DNA from: Nesterenkonia natronophila
Lineage (GTDB): Bacteria > Actinomycetota > Actinomycetes > Actinomycetales > Micrococcaceae
Assembly (NCBI RefSeq): GCF_003595215.1
Contig: NZ_QYZP01000003.1
Coordinates: 372,001 to 436,000 of the forward strand
Length of the DNA stretch: 64,000 bases
Direction of reading: 5' to 3'
Shown here: piece after piece, positions 25,921 to 35,290 of the stretch
Numbering within the stretch: the first letter of the stretch is position 1
Layout: each line of letters starts with the position of its first letter
Program-made: the position numbers and the translations under genes
The notes under the pieces: model-generated
What the model was told of the DNA's origin: nothing
Databases searched by the model: none
What the model saw: the letters and a program-made list of their open reading frames with translations, nothing else

Positions 25921-27149
25921 TGGAGGATCCGAATACGGAGCCGCTGCCCCTGATCACCGAGCCCGACGAGGGCGTACCTGGCGTGATCGAGAGCGAACGT
26001 GGGCTTGCACGCGCTGCGGAGGCACTCGCCGCGGGACACGGCCCAGTCGCTGTGGATGCCGAACGAGCTTCGGGTTTTCGGTACGGCCAACGAGCCTTCC
26101 TTGTACAGCTCAAGCGTGCTGGAGCGGGGATCTGGCTCATAGATCCCGAGCCTTTCAGCCGTTTGGATCCAATTCAACAGGCCCTGTATGACACCGAGTG
26201 GATACTCCACGCGGCCACTCAGGACCTGCCGTGTCTGGCAGAGCTGGGGATGCAGCCGCGCCAGCTCTTCGACACCGAACTTGCGGCTCGGCTCGCCGGA
26301 CTGCCTCGGGTGGGTCTGGGAGCTGTCGTTGAACAGCTCCTCGGGGTGCGGCTTGCCAAAGAGCACTCCGCCGCTGACTGGTCCCGGAGGCCCCTGCCCA
26401 GGGAATGGCTCCGCTACGCCGCTCTCGATGTGGACCTGCTGATCCCGCTTCGCGATGAGCTCTCAGCACGGCTGGAAACCCAGCGGAAGATTGACTGGGC
26501 GCACCAGGAGTTTGACCACCTCCGCACCTTCGATCCGCCCAGCGTGCCGAGATCCGACCGTTGGCGCAAGACCTCGGGACTCAGCAAACTTAAATCCCCC
26601 CAGAAGCTTGCGGCGCTCCGAGAACTCTGGAACGAGCGAGAGTCGCTGGCTGAAAAAAGAGATGTAGCACCGACTCATCTGCTGCCCGATCGCGCTCTCG
26701 TCGCCGCAGCGGACGCGCTTCCGCGAACTGTGCCGCAGCTTCTGGCCGTGCCCGGCTTCCAAGGCCGAGCCGCCAAGCGTGAGGCCCGACGCTGGCTCCG
26801 GGCGATTCAAGCGGGGGCTGGGGTGGAGGAGTTCCCTCCACCCCAGCGCTCCACTGGCGTTCCTCCCCCACCACGAACGTGGAAAGACCGCAATCCTCTG
26901 GCCTTCCGCCAGTTCCGCACCGCGCGGGAACGACTGGCCCGGCGCGCTGCCCAGCTGCAGGTGATGCCGGAGTCGCTGCTGGCACCAGCAGTGCTCAAGC
27001 AGATCTGTTGGACTCCGCCGGTTGTACTCGAGCCCGATACAGTCGCGACCGCTCTCGCGCAGCATGGGGCTCGCCCTTGGCAGGTTAACGAAGTATCGGC
27101 CATCGTCACAGTCGCGATGCTTGAACCCGACGAGCTGACCGATCTCTAA
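25920..27149 (+). CDS. rnd: Ribonuclease D family 3'-5' exonuclease with HRDC domain
   Basis: 409 residues. The DEDD exonuclease domain spans about 30-200: AVDAERASGFRY near 41 (first Asp/Glu pair), DTEWILHAATQDLPCLAEL near 90 (Asp), and LRYAALDVDLLIPL near 164 (last Asp with Tyr). One HRDC domain follows at about 215-300. Involved in 3' processing of stable RNAs. The C-terminal 100 residues are conserved only among actinobacterial homologues. Cotranscribed with the DUF3000 gene. Confidence 0.92.
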   Translation: MEDPNTEPLPLITEPDEGVPGVIESERGLARAAEALAAGHGPVAVDAERASGFRYGQRAFLVQLKRAGAGIWLIDPEPFSRLDPIQQALYDTEWILHAATQDLPCLAELGMQPRQLFDTELAARLAGLPRVGLGAVVEQLLGVRLAKEHSAADWSRRPLPREWLRYAALDVDLLIPLRDELSARLETQRKIDWAHQEFDHLRTFDPPSVPRSDRWRKTSGLSKLKSPQKLAALRELWNERESLAEKRDVAPTHLLPDRALVAAADALPRTVPQLLAVPGFQGRAAKREARRWLRAIQAGAGVEEFPPPQRSTGVPPPPRTWKDRNPLAFRQFRTARERLARRAAQLQVMPESLLAPAVLKQICWTPPVVLEPDTVATALAQHGARPWQVNEVSAIVTVAMLEPDELTDL

Positions 27150-27168
27150 CCGATGATGGCCAGCTGTA

Positions 27169-27182
27169 TTACTGGTGGGTAG
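27169..27182. promoter_or_regulatory. Fatty-acid regulon operator upstream of fadJ
   Basis: TTACTGGTGGGTAG, overlapping a TAGTAT -10-like box at 27180-27185. It aligns with two copies in the fadI-fadE intergenic region; the common form TTACTSGTSRGTAK is an imperfect palindrome of the sort bound by TetR-family regulators. Confidence 0.55.
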
Positions 27183-27229
27183 TATGTGATTCAGAACGCA
27201 TCTTGCCCACTCATCAAAGGAGGCCACCG

Positions 27230-29350
27230 TTGCCCGCCGAATTTTCACGCTACCGCCACCTGACGGAGAACTTTCAACATGAGCTAATCACCCAGGCCAA
27301 TGTTGAGGATGTTAATCTGCCCGGCGACTCAGGCACTCTTGCCTTGATTAGGTTGGACAATCATGAGGAGAAGCGTCCCAACACCTTGGGGCCCGGCTCA
27401 CTCATCGCCTTCGGTGAGGCTGTCAGCGCCCAGTATGCTCGGGCCGAGTCCGGGGAGATCGCAGCCCTGGGAATCATCGGCAAACCTGGAGTTTTTGCAG
27501 CAGGTGCAGATATTGTCTCCGCTCGCGAACTGACGGAAACTCAGCACGGCATTGATCTCGCCGAGCTTGGTCACGATGTCTTCAATCTGGTGGAGGACTT
27601 TCCGCTGCCGACCTTTGCTTTCGTCAACGGCTCCGCCCTGGGCGGCGGCCTTGAAGTTGCACTGCCGGCCGACTATCGGACCATCTCGGCCGCGACGAAA
27701 GCCATTGGTCTGCCTGAGGCCTTTCTCGGCCTTGTCCCCGGCTGGGGCGGCATCTTCCGTCTCCCCAATCTGATCGGCCCGGAGGCGGCCGCGCAGGTCA
27801 TCTTCGTCAACCCGCTGAACAACAATAAGACCCTCAACGGCCAGAAAGCCTATGAGATCGGCATCGCTGACACTGTGTTGGAAGAATCCACATTTGAGCA
27901 GGACTCCTTGGAATGGGCCGCCAAAGTCGTGGGCAAAGACGAAGCCGCCCTCGCCGCAATAACGGACCACCGCACCCATGACTCCGGGCAGGACGCTTGG
28001 GCGCGAGCTGTCCAGACAGCCGAAGAGACGATCACAGCGAAGACCGGAAACTCTGCACCCGGTCCGCTGCGCGCCCTGGAGATTTTCCGGCAGGTGTCCC
28101 AGAGCTCTCGTGAGCAGGACAGAGTGCGGGAAGTCGATGCCCTGGGTGAGCTGTTGGTCAGTGATGAGTTCAAAAATGTGGTCTACGGATTCATGGAGCT
28201 CGTGCAGAAGCGGGCTAAGAAGCCGGCCGGTGTCCCGCAGGCAAGTCCGCGCAAGGTCAACAGCGTCGGCGTCGTCGGCGCCGGTCTGATGGCCTCCCAG
28301 CTGGCACTGGTCTTCGCGCAGCAGCTGCGAGTTCCCGTAGTAATCAGCGATCTGGATCAGCAGCGAGTGGATAAGGGGCTGGCTTACATTGCCGAACAGA
28401 ACTCCAAGCAGGTCAGGAAGGGCCGTCTCACCCAGGAACAGGCAGATGCTCTCACTGGTCTCGTCACCGGTTCCACCGAGAAGGCAGCCTACGCCGAGGC
28501 AGACTTCGTCATAGAGGCGGTCTTCGAGGAGATCAGCGTGAAGAAGCAGGTCTTCGCCGAGTTGGAAGACATCGTGTCTTCGGAGACGATCTTGGCGACG
28601 AACACATCGTCCCTCTCAGTGACAGAGATGGCCGCCGACCTCAAGCACCCCGAACGAGTGATCGGATTCCACTTCTTCAACCCGGTTCAGGTCATGCCCT
28701 TGGTTGAGATCGCCCGCACCGCGCGTACCGCAGACGAGCCGATCGCCACCGCTTTCGAGCTGGCGGCCTCACTCCGGAAAACACCCGTACTGACCAAGGA
28801 CACAACAGCGTTTGTAGTCAACCGCCTGCTGCTGAGACTGATGGCCGAGGTGCAGAAGGCCTTCGACCTTGGCACCGAAGCCCGCACCGCTGATCAAGCG
28901 CTGAAACCGCTGGGGCTTCCCATGACTCCTTTCGAGCTGCTGTCTATGGTGGGGCTTCCGGTTGCCCAGCACGTGACCGAATCGCTGCAAACTAGCTTCG
29001 GCGACAGGTTCTATGTGTCCAAGAACCTGCAGTCGCTCATCGATCATGGTGTCACCGAGATTTGGAGCACCGACGAGTCAGGCGCTCAACACATCAAAGA
29101 CTCCACATTGGAGCTCATGGAGTTCGGCAACTCCCCCCAGTCCTCGGAGCAGGTGTTGAACACAGTGTTGGAGGCGCTGGCTGAGGAGATCGGCCTGATG
29201 CTGAAGGACCAGGTGGTCTCCTCACCCAAGGACATCGATCTGTGCATGATCCTGGGGGCAGCATGGCCGTTCCACCGCGGCGGGATCACCCCGTACTTGG
29301 ACCAGCTGGGCATCAGCCAGCGCGTCAACGGCGCTCCCTTCCACGGCTGA
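27230..29350 (+). CDS. fadJ: Fatty-acid oxidation multienzyme (enoyl-CoA hydratase/3-hydroxyacyl-CoA dehydrogenase)
   Basis: 706 residues, the alpha subunit type of beta-oxidation. The crotonase domain (about 25-300) has FAAGADIVSAREL near 87 and GSALGGGLEVALPADYR near 135, supplying the oxyanion hole. The NAD domain begins VGVVGAGLMASQLALVFAQ near 346 and continues through IGFHFFNPVQVMPLVEI near 480; the C-terminal dehydrogenase domain ends around 700. The start is the TTG at 27230 because AAAGGAGG stands six bases before it. Likely controlled by the operator upstream together with the thiolase and acyl-CoA oxidase-like gene at 33-37 kb. Confidence 0.92.
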   Translation: MPAEFSRYRHLTENFQHELITQANVEDVNLPGDSGTLALIRLDNHEEKRPNTLGPGSLIAFGEAVSAQYARAESGEIAALGIIGKPGVFAAGADIVSARELTETQHGIDLAELGHDVFNLVEDFPLPTFAFVNGSALGGGLEVALPADYRTISAATKAIGLPEAFLGLVPGWGGIFRLPNLIGPEAAAQVIFVNPLNNNKTLNGQKAYEIGIADTVLEESTFEQDSLEWAAKVVGKDEAALAAITDHRTHDSGQDAWARAVQTAEETITAKTGNSAPGPLRALEIFRQVSQSSREQDRVREVDALGELLVSDEFKNVVYGFMELVQKRAKKPAGVPQASPRKVNSVGVVGAGLMASQLALVFAQQLRVPVVISDLDQQRVDKGLAYIAEQNSKQVRKGRLTQEQADALTGLVTGSTEKAAYAEADFVIEAVFEEISVKKQVFAELEDIVSSETILATNTSSLSVTEMAADLKHPERVIGFHFFNPVQVMPLVEIARTARTADEPIATAFELAASLRKTPVLTKDTTAFVVNRLLLRLMAEVQKAFDLGTEARTADQALKPLGLPMTPFELLSMVGLPVAQHVTESLQTSFGDRFYVSKNLQSLIDHGVTEIWSTDESGAQHIKDSTLELMEFGNSPQSSEQVLNTVLEALAEEIGLMLKDQVVSSPKDIDLCMILGAAWPFHRGGITPYLDQLGISQRVNGAPFHG

Positions 29351-29397
29351 GCGGGCGGAACCCCCAGCACCAGCACCAGGGAAGCCACATACCGCTG

Positions 29398-29441
29398 AGT
29401 GCTCACCCGCTTTCGCAAGACGACGGAGGCGGGTGAGCACT
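29398..29441. terminator. Bidirectional terminator between fadJ and dxs
   Basis: Perfect 13-bp stem AGTGCTCACCCGC (29398-29410) and GCGGGTGAGCACT (29429-29441), 18-base loop. The right arm overlaps the dxs stop codon. Confidence 0.75.
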
Positions 29442-31437
29442 AACGTTGGGCTCGAAAAGCTGGGATCTCTCCAGTGGGAAGGTCTTCGCCGGGAAGCCGC
29501 CGCGCGAAGGGGACTTTGGTGCCGAGCACTTGTGCCACAGTGTCATGGGCGATCTGAGCGGATGTCAGCCCCACTCGTTCCAATACCTGACTGCGGGAGC
29601 CGTGGCCCAAAAACTTCACGGGAAGGCCCACTTCGTTGAGCGCTGTGTCGACACCGGCTTCCCGCATGACTTGTCGGATGCGCGACCCCACACCACCAGC
29701 TTTCACACCATCCTCAATACAGACGACGATTCGGTGCCGAGCAGCTAGCGCCACCACTGACTCTGGAACGGGCAGCACCCACCGTGGGTCCACGACCGTC
29801 GCGGTGATTCCCTGGTCTTCTAAGCGGCGTGCCACATCGAGTGAGAGTTCGCCCATGGCGCCAACTGAGACGATCATGACGTCGTTCGTGTACGAACCAT
29901 CTTTGTCTCTGTCACTACTGGTGTAGAGCACGTCGACGCTGTCCCTGAGTCTCTCCACCGCATCGAGCTCATCATTGACGGTGCCCTTAGAGAACCGGAT
30001 CACAGTGGGTGCTTCCTCGACAGCCACAGCTTCGCGCAGCTCTTCACGCAAGCGTGTGGAGTCTCTCGGTGCGGCGATGCGCAGGCCCGGCACGATCTGT
30101 AACAGAGAGAGGTCCCACATGCCGTGGTGGCTGGGACCATCTGGGCCCGTCACCCCTGCGCGGTCCAGAACGAAGGTGACTCCGGCCTTATGGAGCGCGA
30201 CGTCCATCAACACCTGGTCGAAGGCTCGGTTGAGAAACGTGGCGTAGAGGGCGACGACGGGATGCAGGCCTCCATAGGCCAGTCCTGCAGCGGAAGCCAC
30301 CGCATGCTGCTCAGCAATCCCGACATCAATGACGCGGTCCGGGTGTCTTGCGGCGAGAGTGCGCAGCCCCACCGGGGTGAGCATCGCTCCTGTCAGAGCC
30401 ACAATGTCGTTGCGCTCATCAGCGATCGCGGCAATTTCCTCTTCGAAAACTGACGTCCACGAACGTGCAGCACCGCGGGCGACCGGATCACCCGTCTCCG
30501 GATCTATCACCCCGACCGCATGGAACTGGTCAGCCTCGTCGGCTCTGGCGGGCGCGTAACCACGGCCCTTCTCCGTCAGGGCATGCACGATGACTGGACC
30601 CTCATACTTTCGGGCGTCACCCAGTGCCTCCTCCAACGCTGACTGGTCATGACCGTCAACCGGACCGATGTACTTCATCCCCAGGTCCTCAAAGAGGCCC
30701 TGCGGAGCCCAGAAATCCTTGGCCCCCTTCTTGGCAGCATGCAGGCTGCGGTACATCACTCGCCTCATGGGACCCCCGCTCACGAGTCTGCGTTTGGTCC
30801 CATCCATCACCGATTCGTAGACGGGGTGGGTCCGGACCTTGTCCAGGAAGCCTCGCCGAAGCGTGGAAAGCTGATTGGCAATCCCCCCGACGGTGGGAGC
30901 GTAAGAGCGGCCGTTGTCGTTGACCACTATGACGACGCGGCGGTCCTTGTCGGCGGCAATATTATTCAGTGCCTCCCACGCCATGCCGCCGGTCAGTGCG
31001 CCGTCTCCGATGATCGGCACTACATAGCGGTCGCCCTCCCCCGCCAACGCCCGGGCGCGGGAAATCCCGTCGGCCCACGCGAGGGAGCTTGAGGCGTGGG
31101 AGGACTCGACAATGTCATGAACAGACTCAGAGCGGTCCGGGTAGCCTGCAAGCCCACCCTGCTGACGAAGTGTCGAGAAGTCCTGACGGCCGGTGAGCAG
31201 TTTGTGGACATATGACTGATGCCCCGTGTCAAAGATGATGGAGTCCCGGGGAGAGTCGAAAATCCGGTGAATCGCCAGTGACAGCTCAACGACGCCGAGG
31301 TTGGGGCCCAGGTGCCCTCCTGTGGCGGAGACATGGGTGATGAGGAATTGACGTATCTCCTCAGCCAGCCGTTCCACCTGCTCAACAGTGAGCTTGGACA
31401 GGTCCTGTGGTGAGCGGATCGTAGGAAGAATGCTCAT
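29440..31437 (-). CDS. dxs: 1-deoxy-D-xylulose-5-phosphate synthase
   Basis: First enzyme of the MEP isoprenoid pathway: condenses pyruvate and glyceraldehyde 3-phosphate using thiamine diphosphate. 665 residues: [17 protein letters not shown] near 41 with the active-site His, TPP motif [16 protein letters not shown] near 143-158, the pyrimidine-domain [15 protein letters not shown] near 375, and a transketolase C-domain. No strong ribosome binding site is visible. It follows the maoC gene by 36 bases on the same strand and may be read from the fadI promoter as well as its own. Confidence 0.95.
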   Translation of the reverse strand: MSILPTIRSPQDLSKLTVEQVERLAEEIRQFLITHVSATGGHLGPNLGVVELSLAIHRIFDSPRDSIIFDTGHQSYVHKLLTGRQDFSTLRQQGGLAGYPDRSESVHDIVESSHASSSLAWADGISRARALAGEGDRYVVPIIGDGALTGGMAWEALNNIAADKDRRVVIVVNDNGRSYAPTVGGIANQLSTLRRGFLDKVRTHPVYESVMDGTKRRLVSGGPMRRVMYRSLHAAKKGAKDFWAPQGLFEDLGMKYIGPVDGHDQSALEEALGDARKYEGPVIVHALTEKGRGYAPARADEADQFHAVGVIDPETGDPVARGAARSWTSVFEEEIAAIADERNDIVALTGAMLTPVGLRTLAARHPDRVIDVGIAEQHAVASAAGLAYGGLHPVVALYATFLNRAFDQVLMDVALHKAGVTFVLDRAGVTGPDGPSHHGMWDLSLLQIVPGLRIAAPRDSTRLREELREAVAVEEAPTVIRFSKGTVNDELDAVERLRDSVDVLYTSSDRDKDGSYTNDVMIVSVGAMGELSLDVARRLEDQGITATVVDPRWVLPVPESVVALAARHRIVVCIEDGVKAGGVGSRIRQVMREAGVDTALNEVGLPVKFLGHGSRSQVLERVGLTSAQIAHDTVAQVLGTKVPFARRLPGEDLPTGEIPAFRAQR

Positions 31438-31473
31438 TGATTCAGTCTACCGACATCGGCTGGTCAAAGACCG

Positions 31474-32391
31474 TTACGGCAAGGTCAGCTCACCAGTGAA
31501 GTGCCGGCGCACTGTCCGCGGGTTCCAACCCACGAACCTCTGCGACTTCTCATTGACCTGTTGGGCGGAAAAGGCGACTTTCCCGGGAAGCCCGACCGGT
31601 GCGTCGAAGCTGATTTTCCAACTATGCCCTGCACTCTCCGGCTCGCGCCCCTCCAACATCCGGGCCGCCAGATACATTCCATGCACAATCGCACCCTTCT
31701 GACCAAGCGCCTTACCAGTCAGAGTGCTGAGGTGTATGGGATTGTAGTCTCCGGAGACCGCCGCGTACTGCCTGCCAGCATCAGCTCCGAGTGTCCACAC
31801 TCCAGTCTTCGACGGTGGAGTGAACTCTTGCCGCACCTGAGTCGCAGCCTCCGTCTTGGAATAGAGGTACGTGCCCAATCCAAGGTAACGGGATCTGCTC
31901 GTGTACAACTGGTCTTGGGGCCCGGCTGTCTTGACATCAAGTCCCTTCGGGTAGAACTCAAGGACGATGTCCACTTGGGTCCCGCGACGGTGTGACGCAA
32001 AATTCTCGGCTCGGGCCAGGATCTGCAGCGGGGTGCCCGCGTGAACCGACTGGTGGTGGTTGACCTCGTTTGACAGATGAACCATGCCCATCAGTGGCAG
32101 TGGAAAATCATCCCGGGACATCAGAGCCATCTGCACTGGGAAGCCGGCGATGTGGAGCATCACAGACGGCAGCGACCGCCGATGCGAGCCGTCGAAGGAC
32201 TCTCCGGCGACCAGCCGCCGGTACTGCTCAGCCTGATCTTCGGTGAGACCAGGGTGCTCGGCGAGCACGGGTCGCTCCGGCAGCGCTTTGAGGCTCCCGC
32301 CAGGAGACAGCTTTGCCCGTGCCGCGCTGAGGACCGCCTTTTGGTACAGATGCTTCAGCTTCGGCAGTGGAATGCGAATCGGATCACTCAT
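31474..32391 (-). CDS. MaoC-like (R)-enoyl-CoA/acyl hydratase
   Basis: 305 residues, double hotdog. The hydratase-2 motif YAAVSGDYNPIHLS near 210-223 supplies the catalytic Asp and His, followed by GAIVHGMYLAARML near 236. The N-terminal half is a degenerate hotdog. It resembles mycobacterial HtdX (Rv0241c), which sits in the same order with FabG4, FadA2 and FadE5-type genes. Six bases separate it from the preceding fabG stop, so it is in the fadI operon. It may hydrate trans-2-enoyl-CoA to R-3-hydroxyacyl-CoA, giving the reductase its substrate. Confidence 0.88.
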   Translation of the reverse strand: MSDPIRIPLPKLKHLYQKAVLSAARAKLSPGGSLKALPERPVLAEHPGLTEDQAEQYRRLVAGESFDGSHRRSLPSVMLHIAGFPVQMALMSRDDFPLPLMGMVHLSNEVNHHQSVHAGTPLQILARAENFASHRRGTQVDIVLEFYPKGLDVKTAGPQDQLYTSRSRYLGLGTYLYSKTEAATQVRQEFTPPSKTGVWTLGADAGRQYAAVSGDYNPIHLSTLTGKALGQKGAIVHGMYLAARMLEGREPESAGHSWKISFDAPVGLPGKVAFSAQQVNEKSQRFVGWNPRTVRRHFTGELTLP

Positions 32392-32397
32392 GGGTTT

Positions 32398-33756
32398 TCA
32401 CGCTCCTACCAGGTTCTGGCCACAGACGCGCAGCGTCAGCCCGGAGGTGCCGGCGGCCGCTGGGGAGGCCAGATAGGCAATAGTCTCCGCCACGTCCTCC
32501 GGACGCCCTCCTTGGTTCAGGGAGTTCAATCGCCGCGCCACCTCACGAGTGGCCAAGGGCATCTTCGCGGTCATCTCAGTCTCGATGAAACCCGGAGCGA
32601 CAGCATTCACGGTGCCGTGCCGGGCCTGCAGCTGAGCTGACGAGGCAGACACCATACCCATCACACCAGCTTTGGAGGCCGCATAATTCGACTGGCCACG
32701 GTTGCCCGCAATACCCGAGGTGGAGGCCAGTGAGACCACGCGTGGTCCCACTGTGCCCTCAGGACGGTTGAACAGCTCTGAGTTGAGCAGAGCCCGATTC
32801 ATCCTCAGCTGAGACTCAATATTGACCGCGATCACGGAGTCCCATCGTGAGCTGTCCATATTTGCCAGCAGCTTGTCCCGAGTAATGCCGGCGTTGTGCA
32901 CCACTATGTCCAACCGGCCGTAGTACTGCTCAGCATGATCAAGAATTCGTTCCCCGGCGTCATCGCGGGTGATGTCCAGCTGCAGGGCTGTGCCGGAGAC
33001 TTCATTGGCCACCCGGGCCAGCTGCTCGCCCGCCGCTGGCACATCTACCGCAATGACTCGTGCTCCATCACGGTGCAGGGTGCGAGCAATCGCCGCTCCG
33101 ATGCCGCGTGCCGCACCGGTCACTACAGCCACCTGCCCTGCCAGTGGGGCTGCCCAGTCCGTAGGCAGTGTCCCGTTGACGGAGTCCACGGTGATGAACT
33201 GGCCGGAAACAAAAGCTGAGCGCCCCGAAAGCAGGAAGCGCAGGGCTCCGGCCACCGAGGGTGCTGCCATATCCAGCTCTTCGTGGAGCACGATGCCGTT
33301 AGCCGTGCCGCCGGCCCGCATTTCGTGAGCTAAGGAACGAGTCAAACCCTCCACGCCCTTGCGAGCGGCACGTACTGCCGGATCCTCAGTGTGTTCCGGA
33401 TCGCGGAACACCGTGATGACACGCGCGGAGGATTTCAGCTGCTTCAGCAGCCCACCGACTCCAAGGACGGTCTCGCTGAGTTGGGCGGGCGTGGCCACCG
33501 AGTCAAACATTGCCACCACTGCGGCAACTCTGTCCTTGGGGCCGATGTGCCTGCGCACGTCCAGCCCCCAGCCCAGCAGATGACGCGCCAAAGTGTCCGA
33601 GGCCTCGGTCGAGCCGATGACCATCACGGGCCCGTGGATGATGGGATCCTCCGGCCGATAGCGGCGGAGCTTAGCCGGCTGCGGCAGTCCCAGTGCGCTG
33701 GTGAGCTTCTTGCCAAAGCCGGTGTTGGCGAATTCGGTGTAGGAGTCCTGAGCCAT
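32398..33756 (-). CDS. fabG: 3-oxoacyl-(ACP/CoA) reductase, high-molecular-weight FabG4 type
   Basis: 452 residues, twice a normal FabG. Residues 1-200 are a flavodoxin-like, degenerate Rossmann domain; residues 205-452 are a classical SDR with VTGAARGIGAAIART near 216, NAGITRDKLLANM near 290, and the catalytic Ser-Tyr-Lys in SLASTSGIAGNRGQSNYAASKAG (SNYAASK near 367). This architecture is that of mycobacterial FabG4 (Rv0242c). The ATG at 33756 follows GAGGTG; a start four codons upstream is less likely. It begins eight bases after the fadI stop. Confidence 0.92.
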   Translation of the reverse strand: MAQDSYTEFANTGFGKKLTSALGLPQPAKLRRYRPEDPIIHGPVMVIGSTEASDTLARHLLGWGLDVRRHIGPKDRVAAVVAMFDSVATPAQLSETVLGVGGLLKQLKSSARVITVFRDPEHTEDPAVRAARKGVEGLTRSLAHEMRAGGTANGIVLHEELDMAAPSVAGALRFLLSGRSAFVSGQFITVDSVNGTLPTDWAAPLAGQVAVVTGAARGIGAAIARTLHRDGARVIAVDVPAAGEQLARVANEVSGTALQLDITRDDAGERILDHAEQYYGRLDIVVHNAGITRDKLLANMDSSRWDSVIAVNIESQLRMNRALLNSELFNRPEGTVGPRVVSLASTSGIAGNRGQSNYAASKAGVMGMVSASSAQLQARHGTVNAVAPGFIETEMTAKMPLATREVARRLNSLNQGGRPEDVAETIAYLASPAAAGTSGLTLRVCGQNLVGA

Positions 33757-33764
33757 GAAGCACC

Positions 33765-35054
33765 TCACCGCCCTTCGATGATTGCAGTGATTCCCTGACC
33801 GCCAGCGGCGCAGACCGAGATGAAGCCGAGTTTGCCCGGCTTCCCGTGGAGCAGCTTGGCAAGCGTCGCCACGATCCGTCCGCCGGTTGCCGCGAAAGGA
33901 TGACCCGCAGCCAGTGAGGAGCCGTGGACGTTAAGCTTGCTGCGATCGATGCTGCCCAGCGGCTGATCCAGCCCCAGGACATCCCGACAGAAGTCCGCGG
34001 ACTCCCAGGCTTTCATCTGCGCGAGCACCGTCGAGGCGAATGCCTCGTGGATCTCGAAGTACTCAAAATCTTCGAACGTGAGACCGTTGCGCTTGAGCAT
34101 ACGGGCTGCAGCATAGGTCGGGGCCATCAACAGGCCCTCCGCACCATCGACGAAGTCCACTGCCCCTTGCTCATAGTCCACAAAGTTCGCCAGCTTGGGC
34201 AAGTCGTGGGCATCGGCCCACTCCTCCGAACCCAGCAGCACCGCAGAGGCCCCGTCCGTCAGCGGAGTGGAGTTGGCCGCTGTCATGGTGGCGTTCTCAC
34301 CCAGGTCCTTGCCGAAGACTGGTGAAAGCTTCGTCAGCTTCTCCATGCTGGAGTCGGCCCGCAGGTTGTTGTCAGCGTTGAGTCCCTTGAACGGCGAGAC
34401 GAGATCGTCGAAGAAGCCGCTCTCATATGCAGCCGCCAAGTTCTTGTGCGATGCCACCGCCAGTTCGTCCTGCTCCTGACGGCTGATGCCCCACTTATCA
34501 GCGGTGATGGCCATATGCTCACCCATGGACAGACCGGTACGCGGCTCCCCAGTGCCTGGTGCCTGCGGAGCCAGGTGCCCGGGCCGAATCTTCGCCAGAG
34601 CCTTCAGCCGCTGTCCCGCGCTCTTGGCCCGCGTGGCTTCCATCAGGATCGCCCGCAGCTCATCGCTGACCACGATGGGAGCATCGGAGATGGAATCGAC
34701 CCCACCGCCGATCGCTGAGTCGATCTGACCCAGCTTGATCTTGTTGGCCAGGGAACCGATCGCTTCGGTCCCGGTAGCACAGGCCATCTGCACATCGTAG
34801 GCCGGAGTTCTGGGGTCCAATGGGGTGCCGAGCGCCGATTCGCGCACCAGGTTGAAGTTCTTCGAATGCTTCAGAACCGCTCCACCAGAGACTGCGCCAA
34901 GCTGCTCGCCCTGCAATCCGTATCGGGCCACCAAACCATTCAGCGCTGAGGTCAGCATGGCCTGGTTGGAAGCCTTTGCGTAGGCGCCGTGGGCACGGGC
35001 GAAGGGAATTCGATTTCCACCGATGATGACGGCGTCGCGCGGTGTTTCTGCCAT
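33765..35054 (-). CDS. fadI: Acetyl-CoA acyltransferase (thiolase)
   Basis: Thiolytic cleavage of 3-oxoacyl-CoA. 429 residues: nucleophile Cys92 in MACATGTEAIG, the histidine of NVHGSSLAAGHPFAATGGR near 373 and the second cysteine in VCAAGGQG near 415. Corresponds to FadA2 of mycobacteria by context. The ATG at 35054 has AGGAG at about eight bases; an in-frame ATG at 35078 would fall in the operator. First gene of a leftward operon fadI-fabG-maoC(-dxs). Its minus-strand promoter (GTGACA, 16 bases, TAAGAT) overlaps an operator copy. Confidence 0.92.
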   Translation of the reverse strand: MAETPRDAVIIGGNRIPFARAHGAYAKASNQAMLTSALNGLVARYGLQGEQLGAVSGGAVLKHSKNFNLVRESALGTPLDPRTPAYDVQMACATGTEAIGSLANKIKLGQIDSAIGGGVDSISDAPIVVSDELRAILMEATRAKSAGQRLKALAKIRPGHLAPQAPGTGEPRTGLSMGEHMAITADKWGISRQEQDELAVASHKNLAAAYESGFFDDLVSPFKGLNADNNLRADSSMEKLTKLSPVFGKDLGENATMTAANSTPLTDGASAVLLGSEEWADAHDLPKLANFVDYEQGAVDFVDGAEGLLMAPTYAAARMLKRNGLTFEDFEYFEIHEAFASTVLAQMKAWESADFCRDVLGLDQPLGSIDRSKLNVHGSSLAAGHPFAATGGRIVATLAKLLHGKPGKLGFISVCAAGGQGITAIIEGR

Positions 35055-35080
35055 GGTCTGCTCCTGAGGGATCGCCAATA

Positions 35081-35094
35081 TTACTCGTCAGTAT
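35081..35094. promoter_or_regulatory. Operator copy 1, next to fadI
   Basis: TTACTCGTCAGTAT, 27 bases before the fadI start. It forms one end of a roughly 40-base direct repeat (35081-35121). Confidence 0.6.
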
Positions 35095-35223
35095 CTTAGA
35101 CTACCTGTGTTAGCTGTCACTTTCACCCTAGGGGTCTCTTCGTCTGTGCACTCGCCGGTTCTGGCGAGCGGCGTGGCCCGTCATCCGTCAGATTACTGTC
35201 GCACATTCGATCGAGTAGCCAAG

Positions 35224-35237
35224 TTACTGGTCAGTAT
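35224..35237. promoter_or_regulatory. Operator copy 2, next to fadE
   Basis: TTACTGGTCAGTAT, 53 bases before the start of the acyl-CoA oxidase-like gene; second end of the intergenic repeat. Confidence 0.6.
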
Positions 35238-35290
35238 CTTAGACTGGATGTGTTGACTATCACTGACCCAAGACACTGAGGAGTTCACCC

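Larger units (their letters stand above)
35081..35264 (+). repeat. Imperfect direct repeat of about 41 bases, two copies
   Basis: Copies at 35081-35121 and 35224-35264 match at about 33 of 41 positions, starting TTACTSGTCAGTATCTTAGACT and continuing TGTGTTRRCTRTCACT. Each carries the operator and, on the minus strand, a TAAGAT box with a GTGACA/AGTGAT-type -35. Between the copies is a short hairpin CTCGCC-GGTTCT-GGCGAG at 35151-35168. Confidence 0.7.
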
